Positions 25,938 to 35,600 of a stretch of DNA of 36,906 nucleotides are shown here, one piece after another; position 1 is the stretch's first letter, and every line of letters begins with the position of its first letter. The position numbers and the translations under genes were made by a program. The DNA is taken from contig CAJFLE010000012.1 of NCBI GenBank assembly GCA_904387375.1, forward strand, positions 1-36,906, read 5' to 3'. Under the pieces are notes generated by a model. That model was not told where the DNA came from and did not search any database. It worked only from the letters and a program-made list of their open reading frames with translations. This DNA is from Candidatus Protoclostridium gallicola (GTDB lineage: Bacteria; Bacillota; Clostridia; Christensenellales; Pumilibacteraceae).

Positions 25938-27464
25938 TTACAGTATGTCCAGATTCTTGGAATAAGCCCTCGCGAATTCGGCGCGGCAGGTCAGAGCGTC
26001 CTTGATTTCCAGCGAGCAGTCGCCGTCCGCTTCCGTCTTCATGATGACCGAGTCGCCGAGCACGTCGCAGTTGATGGACTTGATGCCGCCGCTCATCGAA
26101 CGGTCGAGCGATTCGGCGATACGCAGGATCACGGACAGCTTCATGACCGCCGAAAGATCCTCTTCCTGCAGAATATCTTTATATTTGGACCACTCCTGCA
26201 TGCTGAACTCGTTGGGATGATGTCCCTGCGCCACGAACGCGGCGAGCAGCAGGTCGCGGTGCGTCAGCCCGTACAGCGTGGAATTGAGAATGAAATAGAA
26301 CGAGTGCTTGTTGTGAGCGTAATATTTCAGCCTTATGCCGACGTCGTGCATGAGCGCGGCCACGCGGAGCACTTTTACGTACATTCTCGGCAGTTTGTGG
26401 AGCACGCGCAGCTGCTTGTACAGCATTATGGACAGGTTGCACACCTTTTCGCAGTGCTTTATGTTCTGGTCGCAGTAGTACAGCTGAGTGTATACCGAAT
26501 GCGCGACGATGTCGCTGATCGGTTTCTCCGCCGTCGTGGGCACGGCATGATTGAACATGATGCCCTCGCGCAGGCCGGAGGACGATATGAGCATACGCTC
26601 GAACGGGCTGCAGTCGAAGAACGACTTGATGGTCGCGAGCGCGGCGACGAATATGTCGGCGCGTTCCTCCTGCAGGCCTTTTATCTTGGCGCGCTTGTCT
26701 ACGGGCAGAACCTTGATCGTGTCGTATATATTCGTGAACTCGTCCTTGCCCACTCCGTAGTTGTGTATCACTGAAAGCGGGTAGCGGCGGAGGCGCTGGC
26801 TGATCGTCGCGAGGTTGCGGAAAGAACCGCCCACGCCGATCATCTGCACGTCCGGTTCGATTTCTTTCAGCCACGTCACTTCGGACAGCTGGTTGGTAAC
26901 GTATTCCTCGATGAGCGCCGCCGATTCCTCCGGCGAATGCGTCCCGTCGTTGAAAAGATCGCTCAGCGTTATCGCGCCGAAAGGCAGCGTAGCGCGGTTG
27001 AGCACGTTGCGCCTGTTGTACTGAATGAGCTGAAGACTGCTGCCGCTTATATCCACGATCACCCCTTTGGGGCAGTCCATGGAGTTTATCACCCCGTGGT
27101 AAATAAGCTGCGCTTCCTCTTCCTCGGCAAGCACGCGCAGTTTGAAGCCGCAGGTGGAATTCACTTCCTCGAGAAAGCTCTTCTGGTTCTTCGCCCTGCG
27201 TATGGCGTTCGTAGCCACGGCATAAATTTTGTCCACGTTGTTCGTGTCGCAGAGTTTTTTGAACATTTTCAGGGTTTTGACTGCCTGAGCGATTCTCGAA
27301 GGTTTGATATACCCGTCGCGTTCCATATCCTGTCCGAGCCTTACAGTTTCACGCAATTCATCGAACACTACGAAGTGGCCGTCGTTGTGGCCATCCTCCA
27401 GGACATAGGCGAGAATAAGTTTGGCTGAATTGCTGCCCATGTCGATTACGGCAATTTTTTCCAT
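25938..27464 (-). CDS. ppx: Exopolyphosphatase / pppGpp phosphohydrolase family protein with HD domain
   Basis: Hydrolyses terminal phosphate of polyphosphate or of pppGpp; which of the two is not decidable here. Its 508 residues are an actin-like Ppx/GppA domain (IAVIDMGSNSAKLIL at 4-18, VIVDISGSSLQLI at about 140, MIGVGGSFRNLA at about 220) and a C-terminal HD-type domain (VAALMHDVGIRLKYYAHNKH at about 380, VAQGHHPNE). The second phosphate loop reads DISGSS where most family members have DIGGGS, a substitution worth noting. AAGGAGTTAT precedes the ATG, and a strong promoter lies about 65 bases upstream. It is the first gene of the ppx-maf-mreB-like operon. Confidence 0.93.
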   Translation of the reverse strand: MEKIAVIDMGSNSAKLILAYVLEDGHNDGHFVVFDELRETVRLGQDMERDGYIKPSRIAQAVKTLKMFKKLCDTNNVDKIYAVATNAIRRAKNQKSFLEEVNSTCGFKLRVLAEEEEAQLIYHGVINSMDCPKGVIVDISGSSLQLIQYNRRNVLNRATLPFGAITLSDLFNDGTHSPEESAALIEEYVTNQLSEVTWLKEIEPDVQMIGVGGSFRNLATISQRLRRYPLSVIHNYGVGKDEFTNIYDTIKVLPVDKRAKIKGLQEERADIFVAALATIKSFFDCSPFERMLISSSGLREGIMFNHAVPTTAEKPISDIVAHSVYTQLYYCDQNIKHCEKVCNLSIMLYKQLRVLHKLPRMYVKVLRVAALMHDVGIRLKYYAHNKHSFYFILNSTLYGLTHRDLLLAAFVAQGHHPNEFSMQEWSKYKDILQEEDLSAVMKLSVILRIAESLDRSMSGGIKSINCDVLGDSVIMKTEADGDCSLEIKDALTCRAEFARAYSKNLDIL

Positions 27465-27529
27465 ATAACTCCTTCTGATAAAGATAATTCGATCTTAAAA
27501 CAAATTTTTCACTGAATAACCTTATAGGC

Positions 27530-27558
27530 ATTATATCACATAATTTTCACATTGTAAA
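27530..27558 (-). promoter_or_regulatory. Sigma-A promoter of ppx-maf-mreB-like operon
   Basis: On the minus strand TTTACA (27558-27553) and TATAAT (27535-27530) are 17 bases apart: five of six and six of six matches. Confidence 0.85.
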
Positions 27559-27624
27559 TACCTTTTTGAAAAATTCTTTATATATATTTTTATAAAATTT
27601 CTTCGCATATATTTTGTGATTTTG

Positions 27625-27653
27625 TTTACTTTGGTCTTTTTTTAAGTTATAAT
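27625..27653 (+). promoter_or_regulatory. Promoter placing the surface-protein mRNA start at its ATG
   Basis: TTTACT (27625-27630) and TATAAT (27648-27653) are 17 bases apart. The expected start, six to eight bases later, falls at about 27660, right at the ATG at 27662, so the transcript would be leaderless or nearly so. Confidence 0.65.
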
Positions 27654-27661
27654 GACTGTAT

Positions 27662-30013
27662 ATGAGACTATCCGACAAAATACGACGGTATATTATGGCG
27701 GTCGCCGTCGCGGCCGCGCTGATATGCCCGATACTCATACCGGTGGATCCGTATATGACGGATAAGGCAGCAGCGGCGGGAACGACCGGCGGAGCGCTGT
27801 ACGGTTACGTCATGTCTTCTCCGGTCGCCGCTGCGGCGGACGGCAGTATTCTTTATCTGCTTACGGCAGACGGCAGTATCGTTGCTTTCGGAGACAGCAC
27901 CGAAACCGTCGGCAATGCCGAAGGCGCCTCCAAGATAGCCGTAAGCGGCGGTCGGTACGTGACGGACGAGCGCGGCGGACTTGGCGTATTTGCCGGAAAC
28001 TATACGGGAGAAATAACTTCCGACGCGATTTACGTCAACGGAGAAGTATTCGTTTCCTCCGAAAGCGGCGCCGAGTTCGTGGGCGGCGCGCTGAGCGGCA
28101 ACACGCTCTATGTCGCGGAAAGAACGGCGGATGCGGACGGCGAATGTACGGACATCTACGCCTACGATCTCAGAAATTCTTCCACAAGAACATTAACCGA
28201 ACATGAAATCGCCGTCGAAAACGAGGCGGACGGCAGTCAGTCGGACATCACCGCAATGACCGTAACGAGCGGCGGCGAAATATATTATTCCACCCCCTAC
28301 TCTCTTTATGTGGCCGGCAGATCGCACGGCTACGACGTCGGCGGCATAACGTCGCTGACATACGGGGAGAACGGACTGTATTATACTACCAGGTCAGGTA
28401 AATTATGTCTGTTCGAAGACGGACGCGGCGAAACCGTTTTATGCGCTTCGGGCAGGATATCCGTCGCGGCGAGACGCGATTTCGCGGCGATTGCGGATTA
28501 CGGAAACAACAGGCTGACCGTAGTACGCGGCGGCGTTTCGTCGAGTACGGAAACGGAACGGCCGGGCGGCGTCGCGATAGGATATGACGGAACGATATAT
28601 GCGGCAACAGAAAACACGATAGTCGCATATACGGACGCTCTCGCGATTTCGGAGACCGTCGCGGAATTCGACGGAAGCGAACATATCGAGGAAATCGGAA
28701 TAGATCCGTCCGATATTACCGACCCGACGATATATGCCGTTACGGACGGCGGCGTGCTCCGCCGCACTTCCGACGACAGGACGCTGACGGGAGTCGCGCA
28801 TGTCGACGTTTCCGTCAACGGCGACGTATACGTCATGACTGCGGACGGCAGCGTGACGCGTTACGACGAGAACCTCGAGAACGGCGAGACCGTATGCTCG
28901 GCCGGAGAATATAACGATCTCGCGGTGGATTACGCCGGCAACGTGTTCCGCGCTGCCGAAAACGGAATATATAAAAACGACGCGCTCGTATACGAAAAGA
29001 GCGGCGTCACGGAAATAGCGGTATCGATGGCGTCGGCCGACGGCGTCGGGTTCGGCGATATTATATCGGTCAGCAGATACGACTGCGCGACCGAGACGAT
29101 CGCACGGAGCACTGTCGGTACGGACATGAATGACGACGAAACGGACGCGGATTATGCCGCGTTCATGGAAGAAGTCGCGTCGCCCACGCCCGTCGCGGAA
29201 AACGAAAATCCCGACATAAGAAAAGCCTCGGTAACCGCCGGAATATACGGAGTACCTGCGGAAAAGCCCGATTCTGCGATAAGCGTCGGCGTGGGCACGA
29301 ACGTCATTGTGGTAAAGAAATACGAAGGCACAGATTACCTGTACGTCATTGCGGAAGCCACCGGCGGCAGCGTGACCGGCTTCGTTAACGAGCGGGCGCT
29401 CTCCGCGTCCCTGCCGCTCGAAGATCTGTACGGAGACACGGATGTCTGCGCTCCGGTCAGTCTGTCCGACGTATACAAATACCCTTCCCTCGCCTCGCCG
29501 AAAATAGGTACGGCTCAGGTAGGGTCGGCGTACGGACTGCTCGATTTCGTAAGCGGTTACAAGGACTGCATGGGCAGAACATGGGTGCGCATATCCTTCC
29601 CTTACGACGGCGGTTACGTGAACGGATACGTTCTGCGCGGCAACGTCGCCATAGACGGAACCACCGGAGGCGAATACAAACAGATAGTCCCCGACGCCGT
29701 AATCAAGGCGGACGAGGACACGGTGCTGACCTATTATGCTCCCGACGGAGAATCGGTGCTCGGCACGATAGCGAACGGCACGCCGGTGCAGCTCGAAGAA
29801 GAATTCATGAAGGGTAACGAATTTACTAAAATAACGTTCGTGAGCAACACCGACACCGGCGCCACAACCACATGCTATGTCCGCACGGAATATCTCAAGC
29901 AGACCGAGGCGGGATGGTATCAGGTGATAATGTTTATAGTCGGCGCGGTTGTAGTCGCAGCCATAATAATCATAATCGTCGTGAGAGTGCGGAAAAAGAA
30001 GAAAATAGATTAA
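27662..30013 (+). CDS. Large secreted, membrane-anchored surface protein with propeller-like repeats and SH3-like domains
   Basis: A 783-residue protein. Residues 1-40 are a signal peptide or anchor (MRLSDKIRR, hydrophobic core, AAAAG). Residues about 45-500 contain repeated short strands such as GSILYLLTADGSIVAFG, GGEIYYSTPYSLYVAG, VNGDVYVMTADGSVTRYD and YAGNVFRAAENGIYKN, typical of a beta-propeller. About 515-745 hold three SH3b-like modules (IYGVPAEKPDSAISVGVGT, YKYPSLASPKIGTAQVGSA and YYAPDGESVLGTIANGTPV), which usually bind cell-wall material. A final helix (about 750-775) ends in RVRKKKKID, so the C-terminus is cytoplasmic. No sortase motif or catalytic residues were seen. No ribosome site precedes the ATG, consistent with leaderless expression. 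Function is unknown; a wall-associated binding role is likely. Confidence 0.85.
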   Translation: MRLSDKIRRYIMAVAVAAALICPILIPVDPYMTDKAAAAGTTGGALYGYVMSSPVAAAADGSILYLLTADGSIVAFGDSTETVGNAEGASKIAVSGGRYVTDERGGLGVFAGNYTGEITSDAIYVNGEVFVSSESGAEFVGGALSGNTLYVAERTADADGECTDIYAYDLRNSSTRTLTEHEIAVENEADGSQSDITAMTVTSGGEIYYSTPYSLYVAGRSHGYDVGGITSLTYGENGLYYTTRSGKLCLFEDGRGETVLCASGRISVAARRDFAAIADYGNNRLTVVRGGVSSSTETERPGGVAIGYDGTIYAATENTIVAYTDALAISETVAEFDGSEHIEEIGIDPSDITDPTIYAVTDGGVLRRTSDDRTLTGVAHVDVSVNGDVYVMTADGSVTRYDENLENGETVCSAGEYNDLAVDYAGNVFRAAENGIYKNDALVYEKSGVTEIAVSMASADGVGFGDIISVSRYDCATETIARSTVGTDMNDDETDADYAAFMEEVASPTPVAENENPDIRKASVTAGIYGVPAEKPDSAISVGVGTNVIVVKKYEGTDYLYVIAEATGGSVTGFVNERALSASLPLEDLYGDTDVCAPVSLSDVYKYPSLASPKIGTAQVGSAYGLLDFVSGYKDCMGRTWVRISFPYDGGYVNGYVLRGNVAIDGTTGGEYKQIVPDAVIKADEDTVLTYYAPDGESVLGTIANGTPVQLEEEFMKGNEFTKITFVSNTDTGATTTCYVRTEYLKQTEAGWYQVIMFIVGAVVVAAIIIIIVVRVRKKKKID

Positions 30014-30029
30014 ACAACCGATTATACGG

Positions 30030-30061
30030 AAAGGCGGCGACGGATATCCGTCGCCGCCTTT
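30030..30061. terminator. 32-bp perfect palindrome, bidirectional terminator
   Basis: AAAGGCGGCGACGGAT is followed by its exact reverse complement, with T-rich sequence on both sides. It lies between the convergent surface-protein gene and the SSB-like gene. Confidence 0.88.
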
Positions 30062-30090
30062 CGTTTTATCATTCACGGAAACTTGTGCGA

Positions 30091-30771
30091 TTATTCGTCC
30101 TCTTCGCCGCGAGCGGCGCCGTCCGTATGCACGTCATCCGCAGGCCCGTCTTCGGGACGGTCTATGCGGCTGACGGAAATTTCGTATGCCGTGCGCGTTT
30201 CGCTGACGTCGCCGTCCAGCTTCTTGACGTACTGACGGGACTGTATCCTGCCTGCTATGCGCAGTTTTGTACCGACGGGCAGCGAGCGGCAGTATCTGGC
30301 ATTCCTGCCCCATGCGATGCACGGTATGTAATCGGACTTATTGAACGCTCGGTTCACCGCAACGAGCAGATCGCATATCTCCCGGCTGAGCGGGGTCGTG
30401 CGGTATACCGGTTCCTTGCAGATATAGCCGAGCAGTTCCACGCAGTTGGGATTGGCGTACGCGGCGTCGGGATCGAGAAACTCGCGCACAAACACGGTAA
30501 GCATGAGCTTGGAATGGTTTTCCACGACCTTGTTGTAGCTGCGGAACTGTCCTTCCACCGCCACGGTGTCGCCTTCGGCGGGACGGTAGTCGCACAGCAG
30601 CCTCTCGGCGACGGTAACCGGAATGAGGTCGCGCTGTTCGCTGAGTCTCGGAACGCTCACCGTAAACTCGTAAAAACCTTCGCCGTAAAGTTCGTGACTG
30701 AGCTTCGGTTCGGTCACCACCGTACCGCGCAGAAACACTCTGTTGGTCGCATTGGGATTTTCGTTTGTCAT
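30091..30771 (-). CDS. Tandem OB-fold single-stranded DNA-binding protein
   Basis: A 226-residue protein with two SSB-type OB folds in a row. The first (about 10-105) shows NRVFLRGTVVTEPKLSHE, FYEFTVSVPRLSEQRDLIPV and DTVAVEGQFRSYNK. The second (about 112-205) shows NCVELLGYICKEPVYRTT, ICDLLVAVNRAFNKSDYIPC, IAWGRNARYCRSLPVGTKLR and IAGRIQSRQYVKK, and matches classical SSB most closely. An acidic tail (about 207-226) ends GEEDE rather than DDDIPF. Classical bacterial SSB has a single OB fold and works as a tetramer; a tandem protein could act as a dimer. A housekeeping ssb would normally sit with rpsF and rpsR, which are not here. It starts inside the tail of the deacetylase gene region with AAGGAG, so they form an operon. 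Confidence 0.85.
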   Translation of the reverse strand: MTNENPNATNRVFLRGTVVTEPKLSHELYGEGFYEFTVSVPRLSEQRDLIPVTVAERLLCDYRPAEGDTVAVEGQFRSYNKVVENHSKLMLTVFVREFLDPDAAYANPNCVELLGYICKEPVYRTTPLSREICDLLVAVNRAFNKSDYIPCIAWGRNARYCRSLPVGTKLRIAGRIQSRQYVKKLDGDVSETRTAYEISVSRIDRPEDGPADDVHTDGAARGEEDE

Positions 30772-30772
30772 A

Positions 30773-31543
30773 TTATGTACTCCTTATCTGCCTTCCCGTG
30801 TGGTCGATCGTGTAGTTTTCCCTATATATGAGATCGCCGATCTTCACGCAGTCAAAGCCTTTGTTTTTCAGTCCTTCGAGCACCAGTGGCAATGCTTCCA
30901 ACGTATGCTCGCCGTTGTTGTGCATCAGAACTATACTTCCGTTTCTTACGTTTCCGAGCACTCTCGCCGCGATTTCCGACGCGCTCAGACCCTTCCAGTC
31001 CAGGGTATCCACATCCCACTGCACCGTATAAAGCCCGAGCTCTTCCGCGGTTTCTATAAGATTGTCGCTGTACGAACCGTACGGCGGACGGAACAGTTCC
31101 ACCTCTCCGCCGGTGATGTTTTCTATTATTTCCGTCGACGTGCTCAGCTCCAGCTTTATGTCGGCGACGGACATGTCCGCCATATCCGGGTGCGTGTTGC
31201 TGTGCGTGCCTATTTCCATGCGTCCGCTGTCCGCAAGCGCCTTCAGTTCCTCGGGATACTTTTCCGCCCACATTCCGACCGCGAAAAAGTTTGCGACCGC
31301 GTCGTAACGTTCCAGCGTTTCGAGTATGCCGAGCGTCTTATCCGCTCCCCACGCAGCGTCGAAGGACAGCGCGACGACTTTTCTGTCCGTTTCCACCGAA
31401 TATATCGGAATGCGCCGCGGACTTTTGCCGAGATATACGCTCTCCGCATCGGTGGCTCCCACCGCCAGCAATGCGGCGGTCAGCAGCGCGGCAAGAATCA
31501 GTATTCCGGCAATCGTTTTTTTGCTTGCTACGAAAAATTTCAA
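30773..31543 (-). CDS. Polysaccharide deacetylase (CE4), PdaB-like
   Basis: A 256-residue exported or membrane-anchored NodB-domain enzyme. An N-terminal helix (about 8-30) is the anchor or signal. CE4 motifs run in order: MT1 ALSFDAAWG (about 60), MT2 HSNTHPD (about 119), MT3 RPPYGSYS, MT4 WDVDTLDWK and MT5 IVLMHNN. MT1 reads DAAWG, as in PdaB-type sporulation proteins, not the canonical DDG, so the metal-binding Asp pair is altered. The likely substrate is peptidoglycan or another cell-wall polysaccharide. The start is TTG at 31543, preceded by GGAG at six bases. It is followed two bases later by the SSB-like gene. Confidence 0.9.
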   Translation of the reverse strand: MKFFVASKKTIAGILILAALLTAALLAVGATDAESVYLGKSPRRIPIYSVETDRKVVALSFDAAWGADKTLGILETLERYDAVANFFAVGMWAEKYPEELKALADSGRMEIGTHSNTHPDMADMSVADIKLELSTSTEIIENITGGEVELFRPPYGSYSDNLIETAEELGLYTVQWDVDTLDWKGLSASEIAARVLGNVRNGSIVLMHNNGEHTLEALPLVLEGLKNKGFDCVKIGDLIYRENYTIDHTGRQIRST

Positions 31544-31681
31544 TTTGTTCTCCGATTATACATCAGCGCCCGGGTATAAATTTGCAACGTTTTGCCGGAA
31601 AATGACAAACTATGTCGAATAATCCGTTCCGCCGCCGCAGCCCGCTTCCGGAAAATATATATGTCGCCGCTTTGCCGAAAA

Positions 31682-32077
31682 TTACTCGCGGACGCGATTC
31701 GACTTTTTCCGTGCGCGGGGCGACGGACCGAGCACCGCCGAACCGAACTGAAACACCCCGAGCACGATGAGAAACCAGCCGAAAAATACGGACAGCATGC
31801 CGCCCTCGAGATTCATCGCGAGCAGCGACGCAAGCACGCCCGACGCCGCTGCCGGCAGCGCGACGGTGAGCAGATATTTGGGTTTTATCAGCCCGTTTCT
31901 GGCATGAATGGCTATGCTGACCGCGGACATGGGTATGAACGCTATGAGATTGACCGCCTGAGCCGTATGCTGGTCGAAGCCGCAGAACGCCGTAAGAAGC
32001 GGAATGAGCAGCGTTCCTCCGCCCATTCCCATGCCGCCTATTATGCCGCCGGCCAGCCCTGCAAGAAACAGCGTCAT
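31682..32077 (-). CDS. TauE/SafE-family transporter, half-size subunit 2
   Basis: A 131-residue membrane protein with four hydrophobic helices. MTLFLAGLAGGIIGGMGMGGGTLLIPLL matches the TauE/SafE repeat opening (G-x-x-G-x-G-G-G), followed by HTAQAVNLIAFIPMSAVSIA. The family normally has about 250 residues made of two such repeats; this gene encodes one repeat. Its ATG overlaps the stop of the sister gene (ATGA), so the two halves are made together and presumably assemble. A basic C-terminal tail (RARKKSNRVRE) is cytoplasmic. The substrate is unknown; sulfonates and organic anions are typical. Confidence 0.85.
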   Translation of the reverse strand: MTLFLAGLAGGIIGGMGMGGGTLLIPLLTAFCGFDQHTAQAVNLIAFIPMSAVSIAIHARNGLIKPKYLLTVALPAAASGVLASLLAMNLEGGMLSVFFGWFLIVLGVFQFGSAVLGPSPRARKKSNRVRE

Positions 32078-32442
32078 GAGAAAAACGCCATCCTTACGCC
32101 CGCCATTATCATGAGCGCGGCGAATATTACCGCGGTAACCCTGCCGTTCATTATTTTCAGCAGCGCGGATCCCAGAGCGCCGCCGGCGACGACGCCGAAA
32201 ATCACGGGCAGATTCGCGTCTATGGCAAACCGCCCGCTCGACCAGTAAACGATCGCGCTGGCTACGCATACCGGCAGAATGACGAGCACCGTCGTGGCAT
32301 GACTCACTTTCACGTCCTCGCCGAGCGCCTTTTCCAGCAGCGGTACGCAGAGCATACCCCCGCCTCCTCCGAGCAGACCGTTCGCGGCGCCGACCGCAGC
32401 GCCGACCGCCGCTTCCGCGACCGCTTTCCATCCTTTTTTCAT
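32074..32442 (-). CDS. TauE/SafE-family transporter, half-size subunit 1
   Basis: A 122-residue membrane protein and the first half of the split transporter. After a basic start (MKKGWK), helix 1 contains ANGLLGGGGGMLCVPLL, the TauE/SafE G-rich motif, followed by SHATTVLVILPVCVASAIVYW and two more helices. The ATG at 32442 is preceded by GGGAGGGAAA; a longer frame upstream has no support. It shares the same repeat plan as the next gene (G-rich helix, then HA/HT...AVN or TTV), which fits an internal-duplication family split into two genes. Confidence 0.85.
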   Translation of the reverse strand: MKKGWKAVAEAAVGAAVGAANGLLGGGGGMLCVPLLEKALGEDVKVSHATTVLVILPVCVASAIVYWSSGRFAIDANLPVIFGVVAGGALGSALLKIMNGRVTAVIFAALMIMAGVRMAFFS

Positions 32443-32558
32443 AAACAGTTTCCCTCCCCGAGAATCCGTTGCGGGCCGTTTATCCCGCAATATAATATAT
32501 ATAAATATTTTGAGCGGCAAATTAACGCAAAAAATTTTGCTCCGTCCGCGTAAAACGT

Positions 32559-32587
32559 TTGCATATTCGGGCCGTTTAAGGTATAAT
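32559..32587 (+). promoter_or_regulatory. Promoter of the 1369-residue surface-protein gene
   Basis: TTGCAT (32559-32564) and TATAAT (32582-32587) are 17 bases apart. The leader of about 50 bases contains a small perfect hairpin (AAACCG-tacg-CGGTTT, about 32609-32624) and AAGGGA before the ATG. Confidence 0.6.
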
Positions 32588-32645
32588 GTACCAAGTATTA
32601 CTATATTGAAACCGTACGCGGTTTTATATTCAAGGGACTTTACTG

Positions 32646-35600
32646 ATGCAAGCCAAAAACAATCCGGTAAAACAGACATTCATTGCGATTCTTCTCGTAC
32701 TGGTCATCGTTGCGGTGGTGTTCTCGGCAGGACGTTACGCCGCATTTACGGCAAGGGCCGCCGGCGAAACGACCGGCGACTCGACGGACAGCTCGACCAC
32801 CGACGACGGATCGGGAGATTCCTCTTCTTCCATCCCCGACGGTTACCGTATCGCGAGCGTTGATGTTTCCAACAGCGATTTCGGCGAATTCAGCGGGGAC
32901 ATGCCCGCTTCGCCTACCAGCTGGACGGCAGGTACGCTGGGCGGCACGCTCGAAGGCAGCACCGTCGACGGCGTCGTGGATCTCGATCTTTCGGTACTCG
33001 ACGACGCAGAAACGCTGAAAAACTACAAACTCGATATATACGACGAGATCAAATACGGCTACGGTATGCCGCGGTCGCCTTTCGGGCGCACGGGCGGAAA
33101 CTTCTTGGGTTCCGATTCCAACGCGCTCATGATAAACTCCGCAGGCTCCGAAGTGGCCTACGGTTATACTTCGTCCAGCATTTCGCTGTCTGCGAACTCT
33201 TATTACAAGATCAGCGCATGGGTCAAGACGGGTAATTTCGCAAACAGTCAGGGAGCGACGATAAAGGTGTCCGGGCTTAAAAACCCGCTTACCTTCGAAG
33301 CAATAGACACCACTCTTCACGAGGACAGAAGCGAAGTCGTATCAAATTACGGCTGGGTCGAGTATACTTTCTATATCGAAACGTCCACCATGACGGATTC
33401 TTCGATAACCATAAGTCTGCAGCTCGGCGACGCGTACGAATACGAGGACAGCTCCGGCAAGCAGAACGCCACACGTACGGTAGCGAACGGCTATGCGTTC
33501 TTCGACCATATCACCGCGTATCAGTACTCCACCAATAATTTCGAGGACGAAATATCGACGATCGATATGTCCGATCCGCATACCTTCCTCGATCCCGACA
33601 GGAACGACAGATATTACTACACCAACGAATACGGCACGTCCATGTTCTACAGCGAGAACGACGCGCAGTACCTTGCCATCGACGCCGACGGCAATATCAT
33701 GGACGAGAGCAACCCCGACTTCGAGTCTCACGAAATAGGCAGTTTCGACAACGGACTGAGCGGTTGGGAATATTTGTCCGAATACAGCAATGCCGGCGTT
33801 CCCGGAATCGGCATATTCGACAGCATCGACGAGAGCTACGGAATCGACACGGAAGCGCCCCACTCCCCCAACGGCGTGAACGACACGATATTCGTACTCG
33901 GATCCTACAACGCGGATCACGACAACTTCGACAGCAGAGCGGCGGGCTACGCCTCCGACTTCTTCACCGTCGAAAGATATAAGAATTATCGCATAAGCGT
34001 CTGGGTCAAGACGGAAAACGGCACTGTCGCGAGCGCGGCGGTATACGGCTACGACTACCGCGGAGTAAGCGTCAATCCCGACGCGGATATACTCGGTCAG
34101 CCGCAGCTGTTCGTATCGCAGGATCTGTCCGAAGGCGACTCAGAGAACACTCTGCGTATGGGCTGGCGCGAGCTGTCGTTCTACGTTAAGGGATCGGCGT
34201 TCGCAGATTATAAGATCAGACTCGAACTGTGGCTGGGTCAGAAGAGCATAGACGAAGACGGTGAAATCGCCGTCACTCCCGCAGCGGGCGTCGCGATGTT
34301 CGACAACGTGCGCATCGAAGAGATAACGAGCCAGGAATACACCGATTACAGCGGCGGAGGACAAAGCGTAACTTTCGACGCGGATGTTTCCACCGGTTCG
34401 ATCACAAACGGCAATTTCGACAACATAGAAGTATACGAAGATTACCGCGAACCTTTCGTTCCGTCGAGCTGGACGCTCATGAGCGCGGGCGAGGACGAAA
34501 CGACGGGAATGAGCACGGTTATCCCCGATGAAGATTATGAAGATTACTTCGTCAGCGGTGTAGTGTCGTCGGCGGCAACCTCTTACGAATACGAGCGTCC
34601 GGACGGTTCGATTCTTACCGGCACGATAAATCCGGGCGTCGTAAACAACTCCTCTACCCCGTCCAATCTGCTTATGATGAAAGCGGACGACACGACCGGC
34701 CTGCAGTCGAGCAAATACAAGGGTATCGCGGCAGGTTACAGATCTTCGTCGTTCAGCATTTCGTCAGAATCCGTGCAGCGCGTCGACATCGTCATGAAAG
34801 CGACGGATATCAAGGGATACGGCGCGAACCTCGTACTCAAAAGCGGTACTAACGTCATCGCGTCGATAGAGCAGATCAAGGATACCAGCGGCTACGAAAC
34901 GTTTACGTTCTACGTGCAGACGGGCGGAAGCAGCCTCAGCGAAGTGTATGTCGAAATATGGCTGGGTCTTTACGACAGAAACAGCAATACGGATAAGCTC
35001 GCTTCGGGCACGCTGTTCGTCGAATCGGTATCCCTTACCAACATGAGCGAAAGCAGCAGTGACGACAGCAGCGACAGTTCGTCCACGGACAATACGGCGC
35101 TCACCGAAGCGCGCAATACTTACTCGCTCAGGGCGGCAGATTATCAGAGAGCCTTCGACGCGGGCGTCAATCCCAAATTCGCAGTCTACTCCAATCTGAC
35201 CGAGGACTTCACGGCATTCGACCGCTATTCCGACGATTTCGTCAAGCCGGCTTATAACTGGACGGAGAACAATGTCACGTCGGGCAGCGGCGGCAGTTCG
35301 GTCGTATACGGAATATTCGATTCGCAGTCTATAACCGACGCGACGGATAAGTCCGGTTCTTCCGGCGCCGGCGTATACGTCCCCGACGGATATCAGCACA
35401 ATAACGCGGACAACAGACATTCGCTTATAATAAAGAATACCGCGCCCGCATCCTCGCGCATCAGACTCACGACGTCGTATTCGCTTGCAAGCGGTTCGTA
35501 TTATACGATAACCGTCAAGGCGAAAGTGGATATTCCCAACGCTTCGGACGGAGACGTGTTCCAGCCTGACAATTACAAAGGCGCGTATATAGGAATAGTG

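Noticed and set aside
28439-30076. Long minus-strand frame opposite the surface protein, and a similar one at 34764-36182
   Set aside because: Tyr/Val/Arg-rich antisense translations typical of shadows; the plus-strand genes have signal peptides, modules and terminators that fit.
31555-31560. TATAAT on the minus strand upstream of the deacetylase
   Set aside because: There is no -35 at a workable distance, and a start from it would cut off the ribosome site of the TTG start.
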